Part shown: positions 27,651 through 37,240 of the stretch, piece after piece
Layout of the letters: every line of letters starts with the position of its first letter
Position numbering within the stretch: position 1 is the stretch's first letter
Translations under genes and position numbers: made by a program
NCBI GenBank assembly: GCA_031424975.1
Contig: JANPIL010000201.1
Span: 19,963 to 83,962, forward strand
Length of the DNA stretch: 64,000 bases
DNA from: Xanthocytophaga sp031424975
GTDB lineage: Bacteria > Bacteroidota > Bacteroidia > Cytophagales > 172606-1
Reading direction: 5' to 3'
Notes under the pieces: generated by a model
What the model was told of the DNA's origin: nothing
The model's database searches: none
What the model saw: the letters and a program-made list of their open reading frames with translations, nothing else

Positions 27651-30600
27651 TTCCTTTCCGCGTATTTTTTGGGAGAAACCCCAAATTGGTCATGAAAACA
27701 TTTTGTAAAGTAAGCAGCATTCGTAAAACCAACCGTAAACGCTATATCAGTTACTTGTTTATTGCTGTTAAGTAAAAGCAACGCGGCTTTTTTCAGCCTT
27801 ATTGTACGGATAAATTCGTTGACCGATTGCCCCGTCACGGCCTTTAATTTGGTGTAAAGCAAGGTACGGCTAACGGCCATTTCCTGCGAAAACCTTATGG
27901 CATCAAATTCACAGTCTTCGTAGTTGTTTTCCACCACTTTGATTGCTTTTTTGAGAAATTCCTCATCCGGCTTCAAATACGCGGGTTCTTTGCTGTCGGG
28001 AAACATTTCATGAATGTATCTCCTTCGCAGATTTTCGCGGCATTCAATCAGGTTGTGGACGCGATTGAGAAGCACTTTATGGCTGAATGGTTTTGCTACG
28101 TAGTCATCGGCACCAGATTCGTAGCCGGAAATAATGCTTTCTTCCAGCACATCGGCCGTTAGCAAAATAACGGGTATGTGGCTGGTTGTGGCATCAGATT
28201 TAATTGCCCTGCAAAATGCCAGCCCATCCATACCCGCCATCATCACATCACTGATTATCAGGTCGGGAAGAAAGTTTTTTGCTGTTTCGCATCCGGCAAA
28301 CGCATCCCGTTCAGAAGCCACGCAATAATTTGACTCCAGTGTTTCCAAAATAAAATGCCGCATTTCATCATTATCCTCCACGATTAACACTTTGTTCTTT
28401 CCATCTCCTTTCGTGGGTCTATCATCCAACTGACTGTCAACAACGCATCCTCGGACAGTGGAAACCTGTAAAACACCGGGAAATTCCATTGAAAAAGTCG
28501 TGCCTGTGCCGGGAACACTATCAACCAGTATTTTCCCACCCATGACTGCCACCAAGTCCTTGGCGTAACAAAGCCCTATGCCCCCAATCTCTCCTTTCTT
28601 TTGTGTTGCTCGCCAGAACCGCCTGAACAAGTTGGGCATATCATCTTTGGCGATACCCATGCCAGTATCTGCTACGGTAATTTTCAATACATCAGCCAGG
28701 GTGTCCATTGCCAAGGTAACGGTGCCACCCGGCGGAGTGAACTTGATGGCATTGTGGATGATGTTGTTTAAAATTTTCTCGAGCTTATCCCCATCCAAGT
28801 AAGCGTATGGGGCATTCGGGTTTGTTTCAAACAGCAATTCAACATTGTTACTCTGTGCCAGGTAGGTATAATTTATCCGCAACTCATTGATTAATTCTTG
28901 CAGGTTCACCCTTGAAACCTGCGCGGATTTCTCAGTCTCAAATTTTTTGAAGCCAATAAGTTGATTGACCAGAATCAAAAGCTTCTGCGTATTCCGGCCG
29001 ACGGTTTCCAGCCGTTTTAAAATAACCGGGCTGTATTTTAATTCATCAGTAAGTTGCTCCACCGAACCCGAAATCAATGTGAGAGGGGTACGGATCTGAT
29101 GCGAGACATTGGTGAAAAAATCAAACCTTTCCTGAAATTTCTCCTCTTCCCGGTGCCTTTCCAACCGCTCAAGCTCAAGTTCGTGGCGTAACTGTTGCCG
29201 GTTGAGGAGAAATCGGTAGGTCATTAGCGTGATTAGTAGCGTGATACTCGCGTAACTGATTTTTGACCAAGCATTCCAATACCAAGGCGGGTGTATGACA
29301 ACCTCTACTTTAGCACCCTCTGTGTTCCAGATACCATCATTATTTGAACCTAAAACCACAAAAACATACCTACCAGGCGGTATATTCGTATAGGTTGCCT
29401 GATTGGTGGTGCCGGCATACGTCCAGTCATTATCAAAACCTTTCAACATGTATTTGAAATTGTTTTTCTCCGGCAACGTATAATTCAAGGCACTGTATTC
29501 AAATGCAAACGAAGATTGGTGGTGTTGAAGGGTGATTTTGTCGGTGTACGCAATATTATTTTGAAGTACGTTGCCTGTCTTATTGGTAACGGCTCGATTC
29601 AGGAGTTTGAACTGAGCTATGACCACGCCGGGTATCAGTTGGTTGTCAATGATTTTTTCTGGAATAAAAGAAGTAATGCCGTTGATTCCTCCGAAAAAAA
29701 ACTTTCCTCCACGCCCCCGGTAGCTGTATTCCAAGCCTTTTTTTACACCATCCTGATTGTTGTATACTTTGTGTCCACCTCTTTTCAAATCGAATTTGAC
29801 AAGTCCCGTTCCATTTGAAAACCACACAGATCCTTGATTGTCCTTTTGGACGGAATACACTTTATGGGAACTTACCTGAGCCAAAGCCTGCTGTAGGAAC
29901 GTCTTTTTCTGTTGGTCAAACACACTTAATCCGTTAGAGGTAGCCACCCAGATATTGCCATTGGCATCTTTCAACAAACTATGGATAAGATTACCGGCAA
30001 TGCTATTCGGGTTGGCGGGTTGATGAAAATACCGGGTGTTTTTTTTAGTTGCCGGGTCAAACTTGTTCAGGCCATTGAAGGTGCCAATCCATATATTGCC
30101 TTCATCATCCGTACAATAGCTGCTAATCGAGCTGTTGCTTATGCTACCTGAGTCCATTGGGTCATGCCTAAACCATTCCACCGCCAATGTGCGGAAGTTG
30201 AATTTGGCCATGCCGTCATAAGTGAACAAATAAAGCAGGTCGCCAGTACCGCCGATGTTAAGTATGCAATTCCCATTACCGGTTTTGCTTTTAAGGAAAG
30301 GGGCATATCTTGTGTTTTTGCCGTTTGCGGGATCAAACAAACTCAGCCCGCCCCCCCAGTTCCCAAGCCACAATTTGCCATCCGGACTTTCACGTATGGA
30401 AGCAACGGATCCAATACCCTTCGTAATCTTATAAAGCTCTTCCAGCGACCATGATTTCAACAGTTGCTCGTCTTGAGAAAACTTTTTGAGTCCAAAGTCC
30501 CCGCCAATCAAGATATTGCCGTGCGTATCTTCCATAAAACATTTGACCGACCGGCCTTGCTCATTTTGTGAAGTATTAATCGCCCCAAATGAATCCTTGA

Positions 30601-31627
30601 ATTTCAGTTTGTTCGGGTCATATTTGTTCACACCGCCGTACCGGGTACCTATCCATAGAATATTGGTGTTGTCAGGATGAATATAGGTGCAATAGTTGTT
30701 GTTAAGGCCGCCGTTGTCAAATGTATTGGTGTAGTGGCGGATCAACTTAAAGTTTTTATCCAGATGAACTATTCCGTATTCGGTGGATAGCCAATAGGTA
30801 GTTAAGTAATCCTTTTGAATGGCTATTATTTTATCGGAGCCTTCCGGCGTGCCAGCAAACACCTGTTTGAAAGGAGTAGACAGAGCTGGGTCGCAGGCAT
30901 ACAGGCCTTTGCCATTTATGGATAGGAGCAGTGATTGATTGTCTACATAAATCGAGGACAAAGGTTGAGAATTGAATTCCCCAATGGAATGCATCGGTAT
31001 TTCTTCCAGTCTTTTTTTCTTTACTTCATACCTAAACAAATGCCCAGACCATGTACCCAAATAAATGAATCCATTATGGTGAGCAAAAGAGATGACGTGG
31101 GAAAAGCCAGTAAAATCTTCTACGGAAAAAATCTTTTTATACCCTTTGAAATAATCAAATTCGTACAAAGCCGCTTCCGAAACGACATACAAGGTATTGA
31201 CACCATCCTCAAATATGCCAATCATTTCGTTGCCCTCCGCAAAACTTTCTTTTGGCAGAGGAATATTTTTCACGTTATTTTTTTTCCTGTCAAATAAATT
31301 AAGTCCCCCGGTGGTACCTACCCACAAGCGGTCGAGCCGGTCTTCGTAAACGCACACAATTTTATCGTCCAACAGGGTGGTGGCATCTCCGGCTATCGCA
31401 TTGAATTTCTTGATGCTTCGGCCATTGTACTTATTCAGGCCCTTGTCGGTACCAAACCAAAGTATCCCTTCATGGTCTTTGAAGATACAGCGGATAGTAT
31501 TTGAAGATAACCCCTCACTCACCGTCAGGTAATCAAATCTCGTATTGTCTTGCTGCGCACATACGGCCAAGGCAAGGAATAATATGAAAAAACCCGTAAT
31601 GAGAGTTCTTGCACTTCGTGTTTTCAT
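27587..31627 (-). CDS. Hybrid two-component system regulator (one-chain sensor and AraC-type activator)
   Basis: 1346 residues. Order: signal peptide, periplasmic two-bladed propeller sensor (about 30-680, repeated motifs such as LWIGT, NIWIGTFNGLNKFDP), Y_Y_Y domain (about 690-780), membrane helix (about 785-805), histidine kinase with phosphoacceptor His in VSHQIRTPL (about 841), N-box NIIHNAIKF, receiver domain with Asp in DLIISDVMMAG (about 1127) and KPF, and a C-terminal AraC-type helix-turn-helix (about 1240-1330). Such regulators sense oligosaccharides in the periplasm and switch on neighbouring glycan loci. The last 21 residues, from LLYADNQQ onward, are encoded by repeat copy A. It lies between the AT-rich and GC-rich clusters; which one it controls is not shown by sequence. 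Confidence 0.95.
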   Translation of the reverse strand: MKTRSARTLITGFFILFLALAVCAQQDNTRFDYLTVSEGLSSNTIRCIFKDHEGILWFGTDKGLNKYNGRSIKKFNAIAGDATTLLDDKIVCVYEDRLDRLWVGTTGGLNLFDRKKNNVKNIPLPKESFAEGNEMIGIFEDGVNTLYVVSEAALYEFDYFKGYKKIFSVEDFTGFSHVISFAHHNGFIYLGTWSGHLFRYEVKKKRLEEIPMHSIGEFNSQPLSSIYVDNQSLLLSINGKGLYACDPALSTPFKQVFAGTPEGSDKIIAIQKDYLTTYWLSTEYGIVHLDKNFKLIRHYTNTFDNGGLNNNYCTYIHPDNTNILWIGTRYGGVNKYDPNKLKFKDSFGAINTSQNEQGRSVKCFMEDTHGNILIGGDFGLKKFSQDEQLLKSWSLEELYKITKGIGSVASIRESPDGKLWLGNWGGGLSLFDPANGKNTRYAPFLKSKTGNGNCILNIGGTGDLLYLFTYDGMAKFNFRTLAVEWFRHDPMDSGSISNSSISSYCTDDEGNIWIGTFNGLNKFDPATKKNTRYFHQPANPNSIAGNLIHSLLKDANGNIWVATSNGLSVFDQQKKTFLQQALAQVSSHKVYSVQKDNQGSVWFSNGTGLVKFDLKRGGHKVYNNQDGVKKGLEYSYRGRGGKFFFGGINGITSFIPEKIIDNQLIPGVVIAQFKLLNRAVTNKTGNVLQNNIAYTDKITLQHHQSSFAFEYSALNYTLPEKNNFKYMLKGFDNDWTYAGTTNQATYTNIPPGRYVFVVLGSNNDGIWNTEGAKVEVVIHPPWYWNAWSKISYASITLLITLMTYRFLLNRQQLRHELELERLERHREEEKFQERFDFFTNVSHQIRTPLTLISGSVEQLTDELKYSPVILKRLETVGRNTQKLLILVNQLIGFKKFETEKSAQVSRVNLQELINELRINYTYLAQSNNVELLFETNPNAPYAYLDGDKLEKILNNIIHNAIKFTPPGGTVTLAMDTLADVLKITVADTGMGIAKDDMPNLFRRFWRATQKKGEIGGIGLCYAKDLVAVMGGKILVDSVPGTGTTFSMEFPGVLQVSTVRGCVVDSQLDDRPTKGDGKNKVLIVEDNDEMRHFILETLESNYCVASERDAFAGCETAKNFLPDLIISDVMMAGMDGLAFCRAIKSDATTSHIPVILLTADVLEESIISGYESGADDYVAKPFSHKVLLNRVHNLIECRENLRRRYIHEMFPDSKEPAYLKPDEEFLKKAIKVVENNYEDCEFDAIRFSQEMAVSRTLLYTKLKAVTGQSVNEFIRTIRLKKAALLLLNSNKQVTDIAFTVGFTNAAYFTKCFHDQFGVSPKKYAERNLLYADNQQVVNIFNKTKPGK

Positions 31628-31700
31628 ATTTATTCAGCTAATAATACCATACAATGATAGAATAAATTTACCAAAAACACCAATGGCGTATTATGAAATT

Positions 31701-31722
31701 TTATTTGGCTTCAGCCAAATAA
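31701..31722. promoter_or_regulatory. 22-bp near-perfect palindrome upstream of the regulator
   Basis: TTATTTGGCT (31701-31710) is followed by TC and then AGCCAAATAA (31713-31722), an exact inverted repeat. It lies 74 bases upstream of the regulator's start codon. It could be an operator or a hairpin in the leader; there is no direct evidence for either. Confidence 0.45.
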
Positions 31723-32047
31723 ACTCTACAGAAACAGGATATTAATGACTAAAAATACCTAAACTACAGAATATAATTTTGCATATTCATAGTCCTTGGC
31801 TGATTTTCTCGAAAAAACCCGTACGTATTCAACGCTGAAGCCTTACCTGAAAAGCAGTCGCATTCGGGCTGCATTGTCAGCAGTTCCTTGAAACCAGCGC
31901 ACATTCGCGAAGGAGTAAGAGTCCACGCTTTCCGGTGCGCGAACCGCCCGAATAGATTCCGCTATTGGCACTTGATGCGGAGCAGGTGGAATGCAGCATC
32001 AGGAATGGCTGGCCGACGCAGTTTCTACGTTCCAGATTAATAAAAGA

Positions 32048-32177
32048 GTTGCTACACATTGATAATCAATGAGTTACATATTTTATCTTGAACAGGTCTG
32101 CTGGAAAATAGTATCTTTCCAAAAGCCCAAACCTGCGCAAGGCAAAGCATATAAATCACTGATTGTCAGCACACAAC
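32048..32177 (-). repeat. Dispersed repeat family, copy B (shortened, about 130 bp)
   Basis: The left end contains GTTGCTACACATTGATAATC and the right end CTGATTGTCAGCACACAAC, which are related inverted ends. The core at 32103-32133 reads GGAAAATAGTATCTTTCC then AAAAGCCCAAACC. It is on the opposite strand to copy A and lacks about 50 bp between core and end. Confidence 0.7.
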
Positions 32178-32591
32178 GATGTTATTGAAGTTGTTTCCGA
32201 TACCAAGCCGCAGGTTGCCTCCGGACAAGGCGAGGATTTTTGCCCCTGTATACCGTAACCACTGCTTGAAAAACCATAATCTGTCGGAGGGACAAACGGC
32301 GGGTCGTGGGACGCGACCCGCAACCATAACCCTCACCGGACAAAATAAGGTTTTTCAAAGACTGCATGGAATTAGAAAACCACGGGCTGTCTCCTGATAC
32401 AGCCAAGCGGAAGTTTCCAGTACTCGAATACTTGGCAAACTCAGTGCATGGATTCCAAACTTTACACCGCAAAACACTCCCCGGACCCTCCTTTAGGTAG
32501 GCGGCCAATCGTACCCCGGCAACGCATGAACACTTAGTCGTGCGCAGTGGCCATCTTGGCCGCTCGGTTGGTTGCCCGTCATTGCCAATCC

Positions 32592-32699
32592 ATGCCGACA
32601 GTACCCCGTCTGCCGGATCTTCTTGAAGATATCCAAAAAAATATGGCCATTATCAAAAAGGGCCAAAACACGCCAGCAACGCCTTATTTTGAACTATAA
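32592..32699 (+). CDS. Very small hypothetical protein or gene fragment
   Basis: A 35-residue frame (MPTVPRLPDLLEDIQKNMAI, then IKKGQNTPATPYFEL) lies in the long gap. The amphipathic LLEDIQKNMAIIKKG segment looks protein-like, as in the start or end of small helical or DNA-binding proteins, but there is no homology I can name and no start context. It may equally be the remnant of a larger lost gene. Confidence 0.2.
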   Translation: MPTVPRLPDLLEDIQKNMAIIKKGQNTPATPYFEL

Positions 32700-33004
32700 G
32701 GACATAATTTTGAACAATATGAATACAATCCCGAACGATATGAAAAACGACAACCAACCCATGCAAGCTAAATTGCCGCCGGCTTAATACTAAAAAACAT
32801 GGCACGCATGAGATACGATACACGCGCATTTGGCGCATCCCCTCCGATTGTTTTCAGGCTTCTGAAAGCCCCTTACCCGTGGGCAAGCATCCGGGCTGCA
32901 CAACGCAACAAGTGATGCCAAATAACTGGTTGCACAAACTGCATCATCCCGCTGTCGGCGACCACCCTTTTACCCAATTCTTCCATTTTAAAGACATTAA
33001 AAAT

Positions 33005-33862
33005 ATGAGAACAACTACGTTGCCAACCTGTCGGCTTTTGCTCGCCGCTTTTCTGTTTTATTCCCTCTTCCTGCTTTCGTGCCGCGAACGGGAAGAGGAC
33101 ATCGTCATCAACCCGCCTACCGCTGATTTTTATTTCAAACTGGATTCGTTCAATACCTTGCAGGGGCATTTTATCAATACCTCAACGAGTATAAAAAGTT
33201 TTACTTGGGATTTTGGTGATGGCAAAACCAATTCGACCCTGCGTTCCCCCATTCACGCCTACAGAGCTCCGGGCACCTACACGGCAAAACTTACCACAGT
33301 TGGCTGGAACGGCATTACCGTGACTACTACCAAAGAGGTGGTTGCCATCAAACCCGTAGCGGTCAATCTTCTCACAAACAGCGATTTCCTCAATGCAGAT
33401 GCTTGGTCTACCACGTACGTATTCGGGGATGATATTGAGGTAGCCTTCAAGGGCAAACTTACTTTGAGCAGTGCCGGCGGGCAGGCGGGTATTCTGATTC
33501 ACCAGCCGGTTACGCTGGAAGCGGGCACCTACAAAGTAACCGCCAACCTCGATGTGGATGCCAGCCAATACGGTACCTGGACGGAATTTTACGTCTCGCC
33601 AACCCCGCCCGTCGAAGAAGAAGAACCCACCGCCGATCAGGTAATCGGGTTGGATACTTTCGAGGACTGTGCCAAAGTGGCTTTTTCGGGTGACATCACC
33701 ACGGCAAACATCAACTGCCGCTCGGGTGAAAATCCCGAAAAAGGCGAGATCACCATCGCCACACCGGGAACTTATTATTTCACCATCCACACGGGCATCT
33801 ACGATGGTAGTTACGGGAATAATTTTCACCTGAATAGCGTCGGATTATTTAAACTGAAATAA
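33005..33862 (+). CDS. PKD-domain surface lipoprotein
   Basis: Start chosen at ATG 33005, which gives a lipoprotein signal (LLLAAFLFYSLFLLSC, lipidated Cys about residue 27); the frame is open 42 codons further upstream without signal character. The 285-residue protein has one PKD domain (about 40-115: FTWDFGDGKTNST, HAYRAPGTYTAKLTT) and a C-terminal carbohydrate-binding-like beta domain (NLLTNSDFLNADAWST, then TPGTYYFTIHTG). Similar proteins act as surface glycan-binding partners of SusCD systems, though they usually follow SusD, whereas this one precedes SusC. It lies between repeat copies B and C and ends in a hairpin that overlaps its stop codon. No enzymatic motif is visible. Confidence 0.75.
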   Translation: MRTTTLPTCRLLLAAFLFYSLFLLSCREREEDIVINPPTADFYFKLDSFNTLQGHFINTSTSIKSFTWDFGDGKTNSTLRSPIHAYRAPGTYTAKLTTVGWNGITVTTTKEVVAIKPVAVNLLTNSDFLNADAWSTTYVFGDDIEVAFKGKLTLSSAGGQAGILIHQPVTLEAGTYKVTANLDVDASQYGTWTEFYVSPTPPVEEEEPTADQVIGLDTFEDCAKVAFSGDITTANINCRSGENPEKGEITIATPGTYYFTIHTGIYDGSYGNNFHLNSVGLFKLK

Positions 33863-33898
33863 TAGGCTAATCATCAAATACTGATGATTAGCCTATTA
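33860..33898 (+). terminator. Hairpin overlapping the stop codon of the PKD lipoprotein
   Basis: A perfect 17-bp stem pairs 33860-33876 with 33882-33898 around a 5-base loop. It begins at the TAA stop. There is no clear T run after it, so it may be a terminator or an mRNA-end stabiliser. Confidence 0.6.
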
Positions 33899-34045
33899 TG
33901 GATATGGGTGCGCGAAAATTAACGGGTGCTTGGTTTTCTGTTTGTTCCGGGCGACAGCAGGTTTGGGCTTCCGAAAAGATATTATTTTCCAGCAGACGCG
34001 CCTGACGTGAAGAATGCAACTCACGGGTTATCGGCACACAACAAC
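33891..34045 (+). repeat. Dispersed repeat family, copy C
   Basis: The core at 33960-33990 has GTTTGGGCTTCCGAAAAGAT followed by ATTATTTTCC (one change, GATATT for GATACT). To its left is the shared block GGTGCTTGGTTTTCTGTTTG. The right end, GGGTTATCGGCACACAACAA, stops 35 bp before the susC start. The left inverted end is missing or replaced by the terminator hairpin. Confidence 0.75.
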
Positions 34046-34080
34046 TCTACTAAACAATTTTTATCCAAACTTTTAGAATT

Positions 34081-37000
34081 ATGAGGACTCCATTACTCAG
34101 CCATTTTACTCCGAGCGATACTGGCACTGAAAGAAACAACCGTCAAAACAAGCTTGGTTCGGCTATTTTAACCATGCTGTTGCTGATGGTGCTATCGGTT
34201 GCGCAGGCAACCGTAAAAGGCAATCCACCAGAGAGCCGTATGTATGAAAAAACAGTGTCGGGCAAAGTAACAGATGAGAATAATCTTGGATTGCCCGGCG
34301 TGAGCGTGTTGGAAAAGGGAACCTTGAACGGAACGGTTACGGATGCATCCGGTCAATATAAAATGCTTGTTAAAGACAATGCCGTACTCGTGTTTTCGTA
34401 CATCGGCTACACAACCAACGAAGCTCAGGTCGGTACCGGTGAAGTGGTAAATATAAACTTAACGCCCTCTCTCAAGGCACTTTCCGAAATAGTGGTGGTG
34501 GGGTACGGCGTACAGAAGCGGGCCGACGTTACCGGCGCAGTGGGTTCAGTTAAAGGTAAGGACATTAACAACCTACCCGCCCGCAGCGTGTCGGAGGCTT
34601 TGCAGGGCCGTGTGGCAGGCGTGGAAGTTGTCAAGGAAAGTGGTGCTCCGGGAGCGGAATCGAGTATTTTAATCCGGGGTGTCAGTTCATTAAACAACCC
34701 CAACCCCATCTATATCATTGACGGGGTTCGGTCTTCGTCAGGCTCATCCTTTAATATACGGGATATTGAGACAATTGATGTGTTAAAAGATGCCAGTGCG
34801 GCCTCCATTTACGGTGCTTCGGCTGCGGGCGGGGTTATCATTATCACCACCAAAAAGGGCAAAGCAGGCGCAATGCGGATAAACTTCAATGCGTACACCG
34901 GCTTCAATAAACCCATCCTGAACAAGCTCCTCAACCGCGACAATTTTGTCATTGCCAAAGCTGCCATTCTTAAAGATGTCACCAATGGCTCGCCTATCAA
35001 TGACCTGCCCAATACCAATTGGGTGGATGAACTTTACCAAAATGGCACCGAACAGAACTATAACCTCTCTCTGTCGGGCGGCAGCGAGAAATCCTCTTTC
35101 TATCTCTCCGCTGGCTATGTAAACGAGCGGGGCACGTACATTGACACGGAATTCAAAAGATACAGCCTCCGGCTTAACTCCGACCACAAAATTAGCAGCC
35201 GAATTAAAATCGGGCAGTTCCTGCTCTTAAACAAAACCTACGACAACAGCAGCGACAGCGACGGGGATTTCCCCTACCGTTCCATCCCGACGATGGCAGT
35301 CTATGATACGGCCAATGCGATTGGGGGCTTTGGGAAAGCACCGGCCGGTTTTGGAGGCGCAAACAGGGTGGGAATTGAACGCAGCAGCGATTTTAGTGAT
35401 GAATTGTTCGGACTGGAAGGAAATCTTTTTGGCGAGCTTGAAATCATTGATGGACTTAAACTTAAATCAACCCTTGGCTATAACTTCAATAATTCAACGG
35501 GTACCCGTTACCGGGCGGCGTATGATTTTGGGCCGGTAAACAACTTTTTCCCGGCACTGGAAAAATACTTTGCAACCAGTCAATTTCTGACGGCCAACAC
35601 GACCCTGTCCTATTCAAAAATGGTAGGCCGGCACAATATTCAGGTATTGGCCGGTTATGAGCGGCTGCAGGATATCGGCTCGAATTTGAGAGGTTCGGCT
35701 CAAAACCTGGCTTTATCGCCCACCAAAAATTTCTTCGTGACCGACGTTACCGGCCAGCGGGTTGAGGGCGGCTACGACGACAATAATCTGATTAAGTCGT
35801 GGTTTGGCCGGTTCAATTATGAATTCAACGGCAAGTACTTATTTGGCGCTACAATACGAAGGGATGCCAACTATTTGAAATTCGGACCAGGCAACCAAGC
35901 GGGGGTATTTCCCGCATTCTCGGTAGGCTGGAAGGTGAGTGAAGAAGGATTCGTGCAGGAAAGCCTGCCATTCTTTGATGAAATCAAAGTCCGGGCTAGC
36001 TACGGCACGCTGGGCAACGACCAGATTGGCGGTTACCTGTTTTTGCCCCGTTACGCTACCGTCGGCCAGCAGAGTTTTGGCGGGGGCATACGTTCAGTTG
36101 GCTTCGGAACTTTAGGATTGGCTAATCCGGCCATTCAGTGGGAGTCTATCCACCAAACCAACCTGGGCCTTGACCTTGCCCTGCTCAAATCCCGGCTCTC
36201 CCTTTCCTTAGATTATTATATCAAGGATACCGAGGGTATGATCTACGACATACCCCTGCCCCGCTCGGCCGGCATTGGAGAAACCATCACGGCAAACGTG
36301 GGCAAGGTAAGCAACAAAGGGTTTGAATGGATTGCCTCCTATGCTGACCGAATTGGCGATTTCAGTTTTTCGGCTTCCGTCAACGGGGCGTTGAATAAAA
36401 ACAAGGTGGTCGCCCTGGACGGGGTAAACAACAATCCCATCAACGACGGCGGCAACGACATCAGCGGCGGCTTTGGTGTAATGACCGGCCAGACAATCAG
36501 CCGCACGCTGGTGGGCAGGTCGTTCGGTGAGTTTTACGGTTACATCGCTGACGGAATATTTGCTTCCGACGATGAGGCCAAAGCACACGCCCAGTTTGCA
36601 GGCGTACAAGCGAGAGCGGGTGATTTAAGGTTCCGGGATTTGAATAATGACAAGGTTTTGAATGAAAAAGACCAAGAATTCATGGGCAATCCAAACCCTA
36701 AACTGAGCTATGGCATCAGCCTGCGGGGAGCTTGGAAAGGAATTGATGTAGCCCTGTTGTTCAACGGTTTAGCCGGTGCAGATGTGTTCAATGGGGTACG
36801 TCCGTACCAGAGTTACTTTCTGGGCGACGGCAACACAGGCGCCGAGATATTTAAGACATCCTTCTTTAACGGCAACGGATTGACAGACCGGCCTTCGGTG
36901 GGGCATTTTGAAGACGGTAATTTCCTGAACGACCCGAACGGGAATTATACCAAGGTGTCAAGTTACTGGGTGGAAAAGGGTGACTACCTGAAATTGAAAA

Positions 37001-37218
37001 ATATCCAGATCGGATACTCGTTACCGGCCACTTGGTTACAAACCGTAAAAATCTCGGGTTTCCGAATTTACGCAATGGCAAACAACGTTTTTGCCCTCAC
37101 TAACTACAGTGGCCTTGACCCGGAAATAAGCGGTGGAATAACCAACCGGGGCATAGACACACCAAGCCAATATCCCCGGAATAGACTATATGCGCTGGGA
37201 CTCGACATTAATTTTTAA
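34081..37218 (+). CDS. SusC/RagA-type TonB-dependent outer-membrane transporter
   Basis: 1045 residues. A long polar N-terminus leads to a signal helix (LTMLLLMVLSVAQA, about 30-43). Then come a carboxypeptidase-regulatory-like domain (TVSGKVTDENNLGLPGVSV), the TonB-box/SusC signature (EIVVVGYGVQKR, about 138-149), a plug domain (LQGRVAGVEVV, VLKDASAASIYGASAAGGVI), and a 22-strand barrel ending in the aromatic RLYALGLDINF. It would import oligosaccharides across the outer membrane, energised by TonB, with the SusD lipoprotein as lid. The next gene is susD-like and starts 22 bases after the stop, so the two are cotranscribed. It is the only SusC/SusD pair in the window. Confidence 0.97.
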   Translation: MRTPLLSHFTPSDTGTERNNRQNKLGSAILTMLLLMVLSVAQATVKGNPPESRMYEKTVSGKVTDENNLGLPGVSVLEKGTLNGTVTDASGQYKMLVKDNAVLVFSYIGYTTNEAQVGTGEVVNINLTPSLKALSEIVVVGYGVQKRADVTGAVGSVKGKDINNLPARSVSEALQGRVAGVEVVKESGAPGAESSILIRGVSSLNNPNPIYIIDGVRSSSGSSFNIRDIETIDVLKDASAASIYGASAAGGVIIITTKKGKAGAMRINFNAYTGFNKPILNKLLNRDNFVIAKAAILKDVTNGSPINDLPNTNWVDELYQNGTEQNYNLSLSGGSEKSSFYLSAGYVNERGTYIDTEFKRYSLRLNSDHKISSRIKIGQFLLLNKTYDNSSDSDGDFPYRSIPTMAVYDTANAIGGFGKAPAGFGGANRVGIERSSDFSDELFGLEGNLFGELEIIDGLKLKSTLGYNFNNSTGTRYRAAYDFGPVNNFFPALEKYFATSQFLTANTTLSYSKMVGRHNIQVLAGYERLQDIGSNLRGSAQNLALSPTKNFFVTDVTGQRVEGGYDDNNLIKSWFGRFNYEFNGKYLFGATIRRDANYLKFGPGNQAGVFPAFSVGWKVSEEGFVQESLPFFDEIKVRASYGTLGNDQIGGYLFLPRYATVGQQSFGGGIRSVGFGTLGLANPAIQWESIHQTNLGLDLALLKSRLSLSLDYYIKDTEGMIYDIPLPRSAGIGETITANVGKVSNKGFEWIASYADRIGDFSFSASVNGALNKNKVVALDGVNNNPINDGGNDISGGFGVMTGQTISRTLVGRSFGEFYGYIADGIFASDDEAKAHAQFAGVQARAGDLRFRDLNNDKVLNEKDQEFMGNPNPKLSYGISLRGAWKGIDVALLFNGLAGADVFNGVRPYQSYFLGDGNTGAEIFKTSFFNGNGLTDRPSVGHFEDGNFLNDPNGNYTKVSSYWVEKGDYLKLKNIQIGYSLPATWLQTVKISGFRIYAMANNVFALTNYSGLDPEISGGITNRGIDTPSQYPRNRLYALGLDINF

Positions 37219-37240
37219 CAACCCTAAAAAATCAAGATAT

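Larger units (their letters stand above)
31723..33004. other. Long intergenic region with gene debris and repeat copy B
   Basis: About 1280 bases without a convincing gene. Visible items are short open stretches with protein-like composition but no start (for example SLADFLEKTRTY near 31797), repeat copy B (32048-32177), a CGGGTCG/CGACCCG hairpin at 32300-32320, and a 35-codon frame at 32592. Base composition rises toward the GC-rich side here, so this may be the seam between two chromosome segments. Confidence 0.5.

Noticed and set aside
32179..32508. Open frames of 72 and 108 codons in the gap after the regulator
   Set aside because: They overlap each other and repeat copy B or a GC hairpin and show no protein features.
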